Assembly: GCA_036008465.1 (NCBI GenBank)
Contig: DASYNP010000123.1
Span: forward strand, 70,774 to 134,773
Length of the DNA stretch: 64,000 nucleotides
Reading direction: 5' to 3'
Source: DASPSM01 sp036008465
GTDB taxonomy: Bacteria; Planctomycetota; Planctomycetia; Planctomycetales; Planctomycetaceae
Made by a program: the position numbers and the translations under genes. Of this stretch, positions 9,669 to 19,002 are shown piece by piece; the stretch's first letter is position 1; each line of letters starts with the position of its first letter. A model generated the notes under the pieces. The model saw only the letters and a program-made list of their open reading frames with translations. It did not search any database and was not told the DNA's origin.

Positions 9669-12116
9669 ATGCTTCGCAACTTCGTTCGCGGATCCGCGTG
9701 TCTTTGGGTGCTATCGCTGACCCCAATTACGGGAACCGCAGAGGACGCGGTTGATCTGACAAGTGCCACGGTCGTGATCCGCGAGGGAACTCGCGCGGCC
9801 GCGGAGAAAATCGCGCCGACGATCCTCACCGAAGAAGTCGCGAAACGAACCGGTGTGACCTGGTCGATCGACAGTCGCTGGCCAGATGCTGGAAAAACGT
9901 CAGCCGTCATGGCACTGTGCGGCAGCAGCGCGATTCCTGCGGATTGGAAATCTCACCTGCCAGCCGACCTTTTGGCGGAGTTGGATGCGGTCTCGCACAA
10001 GGCCGAGGGCTTCCACATTCGGGTACTCCGTGCCGGAGCCGGTCACCCTGCCACGGTCTTGGTTCTGGGCAACGATCCTCGCGGCGTGATGTTCGGCGTT
10101 GGCAAGCTGCTGCGCAGCCTCGAATGGGCGAACGGCTCCGTCCGTCTGCCCGACGGTCTGAGTGTCGACCTGTCGCCCGATCGCGCGATCCGCGGACATC
10201 AGATCGGGTATCGGCCGACGGCCAACAGCTACGACGCCTTTACGCTCGAGCAGCTCGAACAATATTTCCGCGACATGGTGATCTTCGGCGCCAATTCGGT
10301 CGAAAGCACTCCGCTGCACGAGGGCCGCTCGCCCGTGATGAAGTACGACCGCGCTTTCGTTAACACAAAGTTCGGCGAGCTGTGCGAGAAGTACGACCTC
10401 GATCATTGGGCTTGGATTCCCCTCGACGTCATCTTGCCGAACCCGGCTAAGGAAGCCGAGTTTCTCAAGAAGGAAGAGGCCTTCTTCAAATCGTGTCCGC
10501 GGCTCGACGCAGTGTTCCTGCCGGGAGGCGATCCGGGGGACAATCATACGAAGGATCTGCTCGCTTACGCCGAGCACATGGCGGCCCTGCTGCGGAAGTA
10601 TCACCCCAAAGCGACAATCTGGATCTCGTTGCAGCGATTCTCTCAGGCCGACACCGACGCCTTCTACGACTACCTGACGTCGAAGAAGCCCGACTGGTAC
10701 GGCGGCACGGTGATGGGGCCGAGCAGTCCGCTGATGGAAATCACTCGGCAGCGCACGCCCAAGCGGTACAAGCTCCGCTGGTATCCCGACATCACACATG
10801 TCACCCGCTGTCAGTATCCGATCCCCTGGCTCGACCCGGTGTGGGGCGTGACGCTCGGGCGAGAACCTGTCAACCCGCGGCCCGTCGACTACGCGGCCAT
10901 TTATCAGAACGATTACCGCTTCACGGACGGGTTCCTCTCCTATTCCGACGGCGTCCACGACGACTTCAACAAATGCCTGTGGAGCCAGTTGGCCTGGCAA
11001 CCCGAGATTCCGCCCCGCGATGTGGCCGTCGAATACGCCCGCTATTTCTTCCGTCCCGACCTCGCCCAGGCGGGAGCCGACGGATTGCTGGCGCTCGAAC
11101 TTAATCTCCGCGGCGGCGTCGTCACCAACAGCTCGGTCGACGGCACGCTGCTCGCGTGGCAGCAGTTGGAGCGCAAGCTTGCCGGGACGCGGACGAATTG
11201 GCGGTTCAACCTGCACCTGCTCCGCGCGTATTACGACGCGTACACGCGGGAGCGGGCGATCTACGAGCAAGAGCTCGAAAAGGAAGCGCTGGCAAAGCTT
11301 GCCGAAGCTCCTCGGGTTGGACCCAAAGTTGCGATGGCCGGCGCCCACGAGATTTTGCATCAGGCACTCTCGCAACCGCGGCACAAAGAGTTGCGCGACC
11401 GCGTGGAAGCGTTGTGCCAAGACCTGTTCGACTCGATCGGCCTACAAACAAGCGTGCCTAAGTATTACGCGAGGGGATACGAGCGGGGCTGTGTGCTCGA
11501 TTTTCTTGACTATCCGCTCAATGATCGTTGGTGGCTCGACGATCAATTCGCCAAAATCGCCACGATGCCGAGCCGCCCCGCTCAGCTGGAGCGGATCGAC
11601 GTCATCCGCAACTGGGAGAACCCGGGTGAGGGCGGCTTTTACGACGTGATCGGCAATGTCGCCCGCTCGCCGCACATTCCCAAGCTCTTTTATGCCGGCG
11701 ATGCGATGCTGCACTTTCGCGATTTGCCGATGCCGACCGAGCGCTGGATGCGCGAAAAGCCGCGACCGATCCGCTTCGCCTGGCATACGTATCTCAATAC
11801 GATCCCCGCGGGGATCACATACACCGGCCTCGATCCGCACGCGCGGTACACGGTCAAGCTCTTCGCCCAGGGACCTTCGCCCTTGTTAATTGACGGCGAG
11901 CGGGCGCCCCTCTTGCGAATGGGAGAGAAATATGACGAGGTCACCGAGCAAGAGTTCGAGGTCCCCGCCAAAACTCTCCAGGACGGCCGGATCACCCTCA
12001 ATTGGGCAAAGCTCGATCAAAGCCATCTCAATTGGCGGCAGCACCACTACGTGACCGACATTTGGGTGATCCGCCACAACCCGGCCACGCAAGTGACGCA
12101 TTCGACCTCGAACTAA
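9669..12116 (+). CDS. Secreted glycoside-hydrolase-like protein (GH20/GH67-type N-terminal domain)
   Basis: The 815-residue product has a signal peptide (about residues 1-24). An N-terminal alpha/beta domain contains VLGNDPRGVMFGVGKLLRSL, characteristic of the accessory domain that precedes the barrel in GH20, GH67 and related glycosidases. A (beta/alpha)8-like region follows (about 175-480) with GANSVES, a DAVFLPGGDPGDN segment and GWYGGT/WYPDITH-like strands. The C-terminus is helical then beta-rich. The exact GH family could not be assigned; alpha-glucuronidase-like is attractive beside CE15 and dioxovalerate dehydrogenase genes, but that is inference. Likely role: extracytoplasmic glycan cleavage. 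Confidence 0.6.
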   Translation: MLRNFVRGSACLWVLSLTPITGTAEDAVDLTSATVVIREGTRAAAEKIAPTILTEEVAKRTGVTWSIDSRWPDAGKTSAVMALCGSSAIPADWKSHLPADLLAELDAVSHKAEGFHIRVLRAGAGHPATVLVLGNDPRGVMFGVGKLLRSLEWANGSVRLPDGLSVDLSPDRAIRGHQIGYRPTANSYDAFTLEQLEQYFRDMVIFGANSVESTPLHEGRSPVMKYDRAFVNTKFGELCEKYDLDHWAWIPLDVILPNPAKEAEFLKKEEAFFKSCPRLDAVFLPGGDPGDNHTKDLLAYAEHMAALLRKYHPKATIWISLQRFSQADTDAFYDYLTSKKPDWYGGTVMGPSSPLMEITRQRTPKRYKLRWYPDITHVTRCQYPIPWLDPVWGVTLGREPVNPRPVDYAAIYQNDYRFTDGFLSYSDGVHDDFNKCLWSQLAWQPEIPPRDVAVEYARYFFRPDLAQAGADGLLALELNLRGGVVTNSSVDGTLLAWQQLERKLAGTRTNWRFNLHLLRAYYDAYTRERAIYEQELEKEALAKLAEAPRVGPKVAMAGAHEILHQALSQPRHKELRDRVEALCQDLFDSIGLQTSVPKYYARGYERGCVLDFLDYPLNDRWWLDDQFAKIATMPSRPAQLERIDVIRNWENPGEGGFYDVIGNVARSPHIPKLFYAGDAMLHFRDLPMPTERWMREKPRPIRFAWHTYLNTIPAGITYTGLDPHARYTVKLFAQGPSPLLIDGERAPLLRMGEKYDEVTEQEFEVPAKTLQDGRITLNWAKLDQSHLNWRQHHYVTDIWVIRHNPATQVTHSTSN

Positions 12117-12548
12117 AGTCGCCGGACGCCAAATGGGGCGGCACCTCTTGCATCAACGGAGTGTCGCCCCCGTTCGGGGGCTTCTGTCACCCACGCGAGA
12201 CCGACGTCCACGGGCTTACGCCACGTGGCAAGAGGAGTGTCGCCCCTCTCGGGGCTTTCGAGCCTCTCGCGCCTCTTCAACATACTGTGACCCGCTGCTG
12301 CGGCAGACCTCCCGCCCCGGGCTGTCACTGCCCCAGCCCTTTGGGGCACTCGCGAACGAATCTGCTGGTGAGCCTCTCTCCCTTAGTGAAAAAGTTTCCT
12401 CACCACCAGCAGATCTCTCTTGCGTCCCCGGCGGTGGTCCTTTCCCCGCCGAGCAATCTGTAGCCGTATTCCCAGCGCTGGCGCCGGGTGCCATGCCCAC
12501 ACGCCTTTCAGTGAGACCGTCCGGTAAATCGCGGCAGCATTTTGGCTT

Positions 12549-12675
12549 GGGTGCCACGCTGAGCGGCTGCCGCTCAGCAGTGCTCTTCCCGGTAGGTCAT
12601 GCTCGTCGGCAATGAACAAGCGTAAGACCTTTCTGAAGAGCACGGCTGAGCCGAAACGTCTCAGCCGTGGCACCC
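12549..12675. repeat. Composite four-stem palindrome
   Basis: An outer stem GGGTGCCAC/GTGGCACCC (12549-12557, 12667-12675) encloses a left hairpin GCTGAGCGG/CCGCTCAGC (12558-12578), a middle stem TGCTCTTC/GAAGAGCA (12581-12588, 12635-12642) and a right hairpin CGGCTGAG/CTCAGCCG (12643-12650, 12659-12666). A related element with the GGGTGCCA end is at 57775-57856. Confidence 0.8.
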
Positions 12676-12701
12676 GATCGAGTCTTCTACCCGCACTTTA
12701 G

Positions 12702-12757
12702 GGGTCGGGTCACCAATTTCGTGGTCATCTTCCTATCAAAAATTCGTGACCCGACCC
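12702..12757. repeat. 56-bp palindromic repeat, copy 1
   Basis: GGGTCGGGTCAC at the left end pairs with GTGACCCGACCC at the right end (12 of 12). The interior is shared almost base for base with the copy at 57292-57348 in the same orientation. Confidence 0.88.
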
Positions 12758-13090
12758 CCGGGGTTTGCACCTAGTTCCAGGCTTTCGTCGGAGCGTCCGG
12801 AGGATCGGCGGTGGCGGGGTCGGATTGCATCCAGGATTTGAAATTCTCGGTCAGCGAGTATCGGACTTCCGTCTTGAGACATGCGGGGCTCTCGAGGGGA
12901 AATTCTGGTCCATCCATGATCCTACCAGACTTGGTTTGTGCTCCCGCTCATTTTGAAGCGCCAGAAATTTTTTCGGCACTTCTAAAATTCGCAGCCGTGA
13001 TGGCTTAGAAAATTTGCAAATTTTTGCAGAAAAAAATGCCGTTGACCGGCTCGTAAGATCGGCGTAGGAGTGGAACGGGACCGCGTCTCG

Positions 13091-13121
13091 CAATAAGGTG
13101 GCAGCTCTCGCCACCTTATTG
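13091..13121. repeat. 12-bp perfect hairpin (GGTGGC...GCCACC family)
   Basis: CAATAAGGTGGC (13091-13102) and its exact reverse complement (13110-13121) flank a 7-base loop. Related GGTGGCAGGAG-type hairpins are at 57705-57723 and 57957-57979. It could act as a terminator-like structure, but there is no U-tract. Confidence 0.75.
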
Positions 13122-13179
13122 AACGCCGGGACGGGACAACTTTCCAAGGTCGGGACGGGACACTTTGCAGAAACGGCCC

Positions 13180-14244
13180 ATGGACGCAAAAGAACTTCGC
13201 CAGCACATCGACAAACAGCCGCGCTATCGGCTCGCGCATCGGCCGACGCCCCTCGAGCCGTTGCCCCGATTCTCGAAAGCGGTCGGCGGGCCGTCGATCT
13301 TTATGAAGCGCGACGATTGCACGGGCTTGGCCATCGGAGGCAACAAGGCCCGGCACAACGAGTTCGTGCTGGCCGAGGCGCTCGCCCGGGGAGCCGATCT
13401 GTTTGTTTGGGGCGGCTTGATTCAGAGCAACAACTGTCGCCAGACCGCGGCCGCTTGCGCGAAGGCCGGCCTTGACTGCCACCTGGTGCTGACCGGACCG
13501 GCGCGGGACGAGCCCATTCCGCTCGAAGGCAACTTTCTGCTCGATAACCTGTTCGGAGCCAGCTACGAGATCGTCGATGCGGGGATGGGGAAGGATCTTA
13601 ACCGCCGGATCATCGACGCGGCCACCCGCTTCCAGGCGCAGGGTCGCAAGGTCTTTCGCTGGGACCGCACCCTCGTCACGCCATTGGCAGCGATCAGTTA
13701 CGTTGAGTGCGCGGCAGAGATCGTCGAGCAGTCGACGGCGGAGGGTTTTGTGCCCGACGCGATCTATGTTTCTTCGTCCGGATCGACGGGCGCCGGGCTA
13801 ACGCTGGGCTGCCGTGTTCTCGAGCAAAAATTCCCGGTGCGAAACGTCGCCTACGTCCGCTGGGAATGGGACATCCCGACCGACATGGCGGAGATCGCCA
13901 ACGTCGCCGCGGCGAAACTCGAGCTGGACACGCGGTTGGCCCCCTCGGACATTGACGTCACGCTCGACTACATTCCGCCCGGATACGGAAAACTGACGGA
14001 GGCTTGTTTCGACGCCATCAGCCTGCTGGCCCGCACCGAGGGCATCCTGCTCGACCCGGTCTACACTGGGAAGGCGATGTGTGCGCTGCTCGACGACGTG
14101 CGCCGCGGCCAGCTCACACCGCGCGATCGCGTCGTCTTCGTCCACACAGGCGGGACGCCGGCGCTCTTCGCCTACGGACGAGAGCTGGGACAGCAGTTGG
14201 CCAGCCGCGGACAAGCACGCGCGGGCGATGGAGTGCGGACGTGA
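13180..14244 (+). CDS. D-cysteine desulfhydrase / ACC deaminase family PLP enzyme
   Basis: The 354-residue fold-type II PLP enzyme has the cofactor Lys at residue 56 in AIGGNKARHNEF, an LIQSNNCRQTAAACAKAG helix, and SSSGSTGAGLTLG as the phosphate-binding loop. The family includes D-cysteine desulfhydrase and 1-aminocyclopropane-1-carboxylate deaminase; motifs seen by eye do not separate them, although D-cysteine desulfhydrase-type enzymes are commoner in bacteria. The product would be a 2-oxo acid plus ammonia. The ATG at 13180 was chosen because upstream sequence in frame is repeat DNA. It stands alone between two repeat islands. Confidence 0.8.
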   Translation: MDAKELRQHIDKQPRYRLAHRPTPLEPLPRFSKAVGGPSIFMKRDDCTGLAIGGNKARHNEFVLAEALARGADLFVWGGLIQSNNCRQTAAACAKAGLDCHLVLTGPARDEPIPLEGNFLLDNLFGASYEIVDAGMGKDLNRRIIDAATRFQAQGRKVFRWDRTLVTPLAAISYVECAAEIVEQSTAEGFVPDAIYVSSSGSTGAGLTLGCRVLEQKFPVRNVAYVRWEWDIPTDMAEIANVAAAKLELDTRLAPSDIDVTLDYIPPGYGKLTEACFDAISLLARTEGILLDPVYTGKAMCALLDDVRRGQLTPRDRVVFVHTGGTPALFAYGRELGQQLASRGQARAGDGVRT

Positions 14245-14337
14245 TCTTGCTGGAAGATTTCGAGCCGCGGCCGTGAGAACATTTTGCATCTGCGTCGTGA
14301 GTCCTTTGAGAGCGAGGCTGGCTGGCACGATCGATAG

Positions 14338-14417
14338 TGGAATCATTGCCGCGTTCCCCTCCCCAAGCCGACGACTTGTCGTCGGTTCCGGATCCGACGG
14401 TAAGCCGTCGGGTTGGG
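14338..14417. repeat. Dispersed palindromic element, copy 3
   Basis: The flank TGGAATCATTGCCGCG is identical to copy 1. Arms at 14362-14384 and 14395-14417 start CCCAAGCCGACG and end GTCGGGTTGGG, with a shorter loop than copy 1. Confidence 0.82.
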
Positions 14418-14502
14418 AAATGTGCGGGTCAACTCAAATGTCCGACGCGCAATGTTCAACCCATGTCAAATCAGCGATTTGCGCTCGCAATGCAAAGTGT
14501 TC

Positions 14503-14578
14503 GTGAGAGAGCGGGCTATCACGCGAGGGATGATAAGACGCGGATCTGCTGTTCACGCGTGATACCCCGCTCCCTCAC
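14503..14578. repeat. 23-bp inverted repeat
   Basis: GTGAGAGAGCGGGCTATCACGCG-like arm at 14503-14525 pairs with 14556-14578 (20 of 23 positions) around a 30-base loop. It ends in CCGCTCCCTCACGG. Confidence 0.75.
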
Positions 14579-14874
14579 GGTCGCGGCTCTGAGAGTCCAA
14601 CGTCCCGCAAAATAACCGTCGACACCGCCCGAAAGCCGTCGGTGCGAAACCGGCAAGCGCCCAACCGGCAGCCTCTGCCGATCTTTGAGATCCCTCGAAA
14701 ATACGCGGTTTTCAGCGGCCCAATTCCGGCCGGCTCGCCTTGTCGCCGTGCGTTGACGAGGCTAACGTCCACGACCTCACCTCTTCCCCTCCCGTTCACA
14801 CGTCCCGCTGCCGAGTGCCGCACCGACTCCGGCGCGAACTCATCTTCCTGCTGACTGTTGGAAGGATCGATGTC

Positions 14875-15723
14875 ATGCGTATGTCGCGGTTCTTCGTCCT
14901 TGGAGTTCTCGCGTCGGGTGTTCTGTTGTCGGGCCGTTTTCTGTTTCCGGCCAAGGCAACCGCCCAGGACTTTCACGTCGAGACGACGCTTTACGCGATC
15001 GGCCGCGGCGAGCCCCGGGAGCTGATGCAAAGCGTCACGCAGTTTCATGCGAATAAAACGTACGACTTCATCCCGCAGATGGGAGAACTGATCGTCTTTG
15101 ACCCGGCCCACGGACAATTCACGCTCGTGAACACGCGGCAGAAACGCATGGCGGAAGTTCACCTCGACGAAATCAATCGCATGCTCGGAATCGCCCGTCG
15201 CGCGCTCAACGACCACCTGCAGGTCTTGCAGGCGGAAAGCAAGCCCAACGAGAGCGCCATCGAGCAGATCCTCTTTCAGTTCAATCCCACGTTCGAGAAG
15301 TCCGTCGTTCAGACCAGTGTCGGGCCGGAGATTCAGCTCAAAAGCAAATTCTTCACCTACCAGGTGCTGGGCGCGGCGGCGCCAACCTCCACGCACGCCT
15401 TTGTCTATCTGAATTACGCGGACTGGATCTGCCGGCTGAACTATGTTCTGAAGCCGGGAGGAATCCTGCCCGACCAGCGGCTAGCACTCGATTCGGCGTT
15501 ACGCGACGCGAAACTGGTCCCGGTTGACGTCAATTTCACGATCGCCGGCGGCGAGTCGCCGACGATTCGGGCCACGCACCACATTTATTGGGAGCTGAAC
15601 GCGCGCGACCGGGCCCTCGTGCAGCAGTGGGACGGCTTGCTTTCGGGCCACGAGCTCAAAAAGGTCAGCTTTCAGGATTACCAGAGGTCGCTCTTGCTGA
15701 GCCTATCGTCCCGCCATCGCTGA
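14875..15723 (+). CDS. Secreted protein of unknown function
   Basis: The 282-residue protein starts at ATG 14875 with GAAGGA 9-14 bases upstream, and has a signal peptide ending near AKATAQD (about residues 1-31). The mature part is mixed alpha/beta with no motif I recognise; the texture YDFIPQMGELIVFDPAHGQFTLVNTRQK suggests a beta-rich outer domain of the kind that handles lipid or lipoprotein-like cargo, but this is only an impression. It is convergent with the sugar ABC operon (35-base gap). Confidence 0.7.
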   Translation: MRMSRFFVLGVLASGVLLSGRFLFPAKATAQDFHVETTLYAIGRGEPRELMQSVTQFHANKTYDFIPQMGELIVFDPAHGQFTLVNTRQKRMAEVHLDEINRMLGIARRALNDHLQVLQAESKPNESAIEQILFQFNPTFEKSVVQTSVGPEIQLKSKFFTYQVLGAAAPTSTHAFVYLNYADWICRLNYVLKPGGILPDQRLALDSALRDAKLVPVDVNFTIAGGESPTIRATHHIYWELNARDRALVQQWDGLLSGHELKKVSFQDYQRSLLLSLSSRHR

Positions 15724-15757
15724 GCCCGGGAGGCAGTTTTGACGCCGCGTCTCTTGA

Positions 15758-17281
15758 TCAGAGTTCGCGTCGCGTCGCCGCTTCCATCAGCGCCTGCTCT
15801 GTGAACTCGCCGCGCTCGAATGTCCCTGTGAGACGTCCTTCGCAGAGCACCAGGATCCGGTCGCAAAGCGTGATCAACTCGGGCAGCTCGCTCGACGTCA
15901 CGATAATTCCAAGGCCCTCGCGGCAGAGGCGATCGATCACGCGGTAAAGCTCGGCCTTCGCCCCGACGTCGACGCCCCGAGTCGGATCGTCCAGCAGGAG
16001 CACCTTGGGGCGCGTGCGCAGCCAGCGGGCGATGATGGCCTTTTGCTGGTTTCCGCCGCTGAGGCCAGTGATCGCCGCCTCGGTGCCCGGCGTCTTAATG
16101 TTCAACAATGCGATCGATTCCCGCGCGGCGTGCCGTTCCTTGCGGGCGGAAATCAGGCTGGCCGTCGCTGCTTCCTCGAGCATGCAGACGGTGATGTTTT
16201 CGCGGACGTTCAATTGCGGGAACAGGCCCAACCGCTTGCGGTCCTCCGTGACGAGCGCGACGCCGGCCCGCTTGGCATCGGCCGGCGACGCGAAATGCAC
16301 CTCCTTGCCCTCGAGTACGATCTGTCCCACCGGAGGCTCGGGCGACGTGCCGAAGAGGCACTCCAAGAGCTCGGTGCGTCCGGCTCCCATCAATCCGGCG
16401 ACGCCCAGCACTTCCCCTCGCCGCAATCGAAAGCTGACATTCCGCAATCGCCAGGCGCGGGCGTGGCCCGTCCAGGGGAGCGAAAGCGACTTCACGTCCA
16501 AGACAACTTCGCCCGGCGCGCGTCCCTCAGCGTGGTGGAAGCTGCTGATTTCGCGGCCCACCATCAGATGCGTCAGCTCGCGCGGCCTGGTTTCGCTGCG
16601 TGCCATCGTCCGCACGTGCTTGCCGTCGCGCAAAACGGTGATCCGATCCGAACGGCGGAAGACCTCGTCGAGCTTGTGCGAGATGTAGACAATCGTGACG
16701 CCGCGGGCGAGCAGCCGTTCGATGATGCGAAACAGCCGCTCGACCTCCGATTCGGTCAGCGCGCTGGTCGGTTCGTCCATGATCAGAATCGACGCGTCCT
16801 GCGACAGAGCTTTGGCGATTTCGACCAGCTGCTGATCGCCGACGCGCAGCCGGCGCACCGGCTGATCGGGGCGGATATTGCACTCCAGCTCGGCAAACAG
16901 CGTGGCGGCCGCTCGCTGCATGGCGCGGTCATCCAACAGTCCCAGTGCCGTCCGGCGCTCGCGCCCCAAAAAGACATTGGCCGCAGCCGACAAGTCCTCG
17001 ACCAGATTCAATTCCTGGTGAATGATCGAGATTCCGGCGGCCTCGGCCTTGCGCGTGTTGGCGAAGCGGACTTCTTGGCCGTCAATCCGCAGCGTCCCCT
17101 CGAAATCGGGGATGACACCGGAAAAGATCTTCATCAACGTGCTCTTGCCGGCCCCATTTTCACCAACGACCGCATGAAACTCACCGGCCCGCACGTCGAA
17201 CGTCACACCGTCGAGTGCGACGACGCCGGGGAAGCGTTTCGTCACGTTTTCGATCGAGATCAGCGGGACATCGGACGGCAT
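15758..17281 (-). CDS. Sugar ABC transporter ATP-binding protein (RbsA/MglA family)
   Basis: The 507-residue protein has two ABC modules, as usual for carbohydrate importers of the CUT2 family. The first has Walker A GENGAGKS (about residue 42), signature LRVGDQQLVEIAKAL and Walker B ILIMDEPTSAL. The second has a degenerate Walker A (GLMGAGRTE), the normal family feature, signature LSGGNQQKAIIARWL and VLLLDDPTRGVD. It is the last gene of a three-gene operon after the binding protein and permease, 24 bases after the permease stop. It powers uptake of a sugar that the sequence does not identify. Confidence 0.93.
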   Translation of the reverse strand: MPSDVPLISIENVTKRFPGVVALDGVTFDVRAGEFHAVVGENGAGKSTLMKIFSGVIPDFEGTLRIDGQEVRFANTRKAEAAGISIIHQELNLVEDLSAAANVFLGRERRTALGLLDDRAMQRAAATLFAELECNIRPDQPVRRLRVGDQQLVEIAKALSQDASILIMDEPTSALTESEVERLFRIIERLLARGVTIVYISHKLDEVFRRSDRITVLRDGKHVRTMARSETRPRELTHLMVGREISSFHHAEGRAPGEVVLDVKSLSLPWTGHARAWRLRNVSFRLRRGEVLGVAGLMGAGRTELLECLFGTSPEPPVGQIVLEGKEVHFASPADAKRAGVALVTEDRKRLGLFPQLNVRENITVCMLEEAATASLISARKERHAARESIALLNIKTPGTEAAITGLSGGNQQKAIIARWLRTRPKVLLLDDPTRGVDVGAKAELYRVIDRLCREGLGIIVTSSELPELITLCDRILVLCEGRLTGTFERGEFTEQALMEAATRREL

Positions 17282-17305
17282 TCTCGGGCTTTCAACAAAT
17301 GGCTC

Positions 17306-18997
17306 TCATTGAGTGATGTCGAGGTCGGGAAGCGCTCGGCCCAGGGTGCGCGTGCCGCCCCGGTCGACTTTGGTCCGCGACAAATCCAGACGCTTGAGCG
17401 TCGTCAACGTCGCCAGCGAATCCATCCCGTCGTCTGTGACGTTTGTCCCTGCCAGGGAGAGCTCAGCCACGTGCAGCGAACGCAAGGAGTCGCCCAGGGA
17501 TTTCAGTGTCACGTCGTCGAGAGCCGTGCCGGCGAACTCGACGCGCACGTCCCCGTTGGCTTGCGTTTCGATTTTCCCGCCGGCGTTTTCGACAGCGACC
17601 GTCGCCCGGTGCATTTGATATGCAGGCAGCCCGAAATCGAGCGCGAAATAAACCCCGAAGATTGCGAGTCCCAAAATAACCCGCGCAAGATTTCGATTTC
17701 TGGTTCGCAGCGAGCTGCGGGCCAACAGAAAGAGCGCGAACAGAGAGCAGGCGACCCACACACCCAACACCGGCGCGCTGAGCGTCGTTTGCCCTTTGAT
17801 GAGTGTCGTTCCAATCAGCCGTTTCGTTACGTCATTGAGCAATTCGATTGGGGCCGCGACGAATGTGGGTCCGACCAGCACCGCCATCACTCCAGCGAAG
17901 AGCGACACATTGATGGCGGCCACCAAGCCCAGCGGTCCTGCAAAGAACCCCTCGCGTCCGCGCAGCTTGCCGGTCTGGCTCAAGGCGACCGCAAACACGA
18001 CGACCACGCCGACGATGAGTCCTTCGTAGACCTTGGAGCCCGTCTTAATCACCTTGGCCACGCCGTCGATGACCGTTCGCAGGAAGATCGTTCCCAGCAC
18101 AGTCCCCTCGACGGTTCCGAGCCCGCCCTGCAGGCTGCAGCCGCCGACGACGGCCGCGGCGATCGCGTTGAGCTCGTAGCCCATTCCGAGGGTTTGCGGG
18201 TCGGCCACGCTGACTTCACAGATATAGAGGATGCCTGCAATCGACGAGAGAATGGCGCTAAAGCAATAGGCGAACCACTTCAGCCGATCGGTCCGGACGC
18301 CGCTGAGCCGGGCCGCCTCTTCGTTCCCGCCGAGCGCGTAGAGATGCCGACCGAGGACCGTGCGGCTGAGCATCACCCAAGCGCAGACGGCCAGCACTGC
18401 AAAGATGACCGCCGGGATCCAAACCGACGTCGCCAGGTAGCGAAAACGCGGGTCAAAGATCTGGATCTGGCTGCTGCGACCGCCGAGCGTCGCCTTGGTG
18501 ACATTCTCACAGATCGCCCACGCGAGACTCCGCAGACCGACGAGCGTGGCCAGCGTCGCAATAAACGGAGGCAGTTTGACGACCGTGATCAGCCAGGCGT
18601 GTAGACTGCCGATCAAAAAGCCAACTACCAAAGTCCCAGCGATCGCCAAAGTGAGCACCCAAAGATCGATCGGCGCGTCGCCCCCGCGCATTCGCTCGGG
18701 AGCCAACAGTAAGAGGAGCGTGGCGCAGATTGTCCCGCTGAAGCAAATCACCGAACCGGAGGAGAGATCGATTCCCCCGCTGATGATGACGATGGCCGAG
18801 CCGATTGCGAAAATCCCCAACAGCGACGTCTGCCGCATGATCTGGACGCCGTTCGTCCACGGATCGCGCCAGTAATTGTGTTGGGAGTCCAGCAGCGTTG
18901 TGAGGCCGATGACGAGCACAATCGCCAGAAGAAGACCGGTCTCGTGGCGGCGCAGAAAGCGCAACGGATCGCGCGCGCCCGCTGAGAGGTCAGCCAT
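17306..18997 (-). CDS. Sugar ABC permease (RbsC-like) with C-terminal LRR extension
   Basis: The 563-residue protein has an RbsC-type permease in roughly residues 1-335: hydrophobic helices, ISGGIDLSSGSVICFSGT, and the cytoplasmic loop RHLYALGGNEEAARLSGVRTDR typical of BPD_transp_2. RbsC proteins usually end near residue 330. Here further membrane segments (e.g. VARVILGLAIFGVYFALDF) are followed by a leucine-rich-repeat tail (about 480-563) with ELSLAGTNVTDDGMDSLATL and LKRLDLSRTKVDRGG. The start at 18997 slightly follows the stop of the binding-protein gene (19003). The tail may sense or scaffold something at the membrane; this is inference. Confidence 0.9.
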   Translation of the reverse strand: MADLSAGARDPLRFLRRHETGLLLAIVLVIGLTTLLDSQHNYWRDPWTNGVQIMRQTSLLGIFAIGSAIVIISGGIDLSSGSVICFSGTICATLLLLLAPERMRGGDAPIDLWVLTLAIAGTLVVGFLIGSLHAWLITVVKLPPFIATLATLVGLRSLAWAICENVTKATLGGRSSQIQIFDPRFRYLATSVWIPAVIFAVLAVCAWVMLSRTVLGRHLYALGGNEEAARLSGVRTDRLKWFAYCFSAILSSIAGILYICEVSVADPQTLGMGYELNAIAAAVVGGCSLQGGLGTVEGTVLGTIFLRTVIDGVAKVIKTGSKVYEGLIVGVVVVFAVALSQTGKLRGREGFFAGPLGLVAAINVSLFAGVMAVLVGPTFVAAPIELLNDVTKRLIGTTLIKGQTTLSAPVLGVWVACSLFALFLLARSSLRTRNRNLARVILGLAIFGVYFALDFGLPAYQMHRATVAVENAGGKIETQANGDVRVEFAGTALDDVTLKSLGDSLRSLHVAELSLAGTNVTDDGMDSLATLTTLKRLDLSRTKVDRGGTRTLGRALPDLDITQ

Positions 18998-19002
18998 TGG
19001 GC

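Larger units (their letters stand above)
12117..13179. other. Repeat island without a gene
   Basis: About 1.06 kb with no coding signal. From left to right it contains GC-rich hairpins of the TGTCGCCCC...GGGGCTT type (12160-12260), a segment with CTTAGTGAAAAAG also found at about 56990, a four-stem composite palindrome (12549-12675), a 56-base palindrome repeated at 57292 (12702-12757), and a 12-bp-stem hairpin (13091-13121) with a short direct repeat of CGGGACGGGACA after it. Confidence 0.75.
14245..14874. other. Gene-free interval with two palindromic elements
   Basis: Contains copy 3 of the 24-bp inverted-repeat family (14338-14417) and a second 23-bp inverted repeat (14503-14578). No coding signal is visible; the last 100 bases presumably hold the promoter for the next gene. 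Confidence 0.65.

Noticed and set aside
9900..11420. Long open frame on the minus strand
   Set aside because: It opposes the glycoside-hydrolase-like gene and shows no domain.
14245..14615. Short open frames at palindromic element copy 3
   Set aside because: They translate the repeat (MESLPRS...), not a protein family.
16043..18604. Long open frame of 850 codons on the plus strand
   Set aside because: It is antisense to the sugar ABC ATPase and permease and has no recognisable motif.
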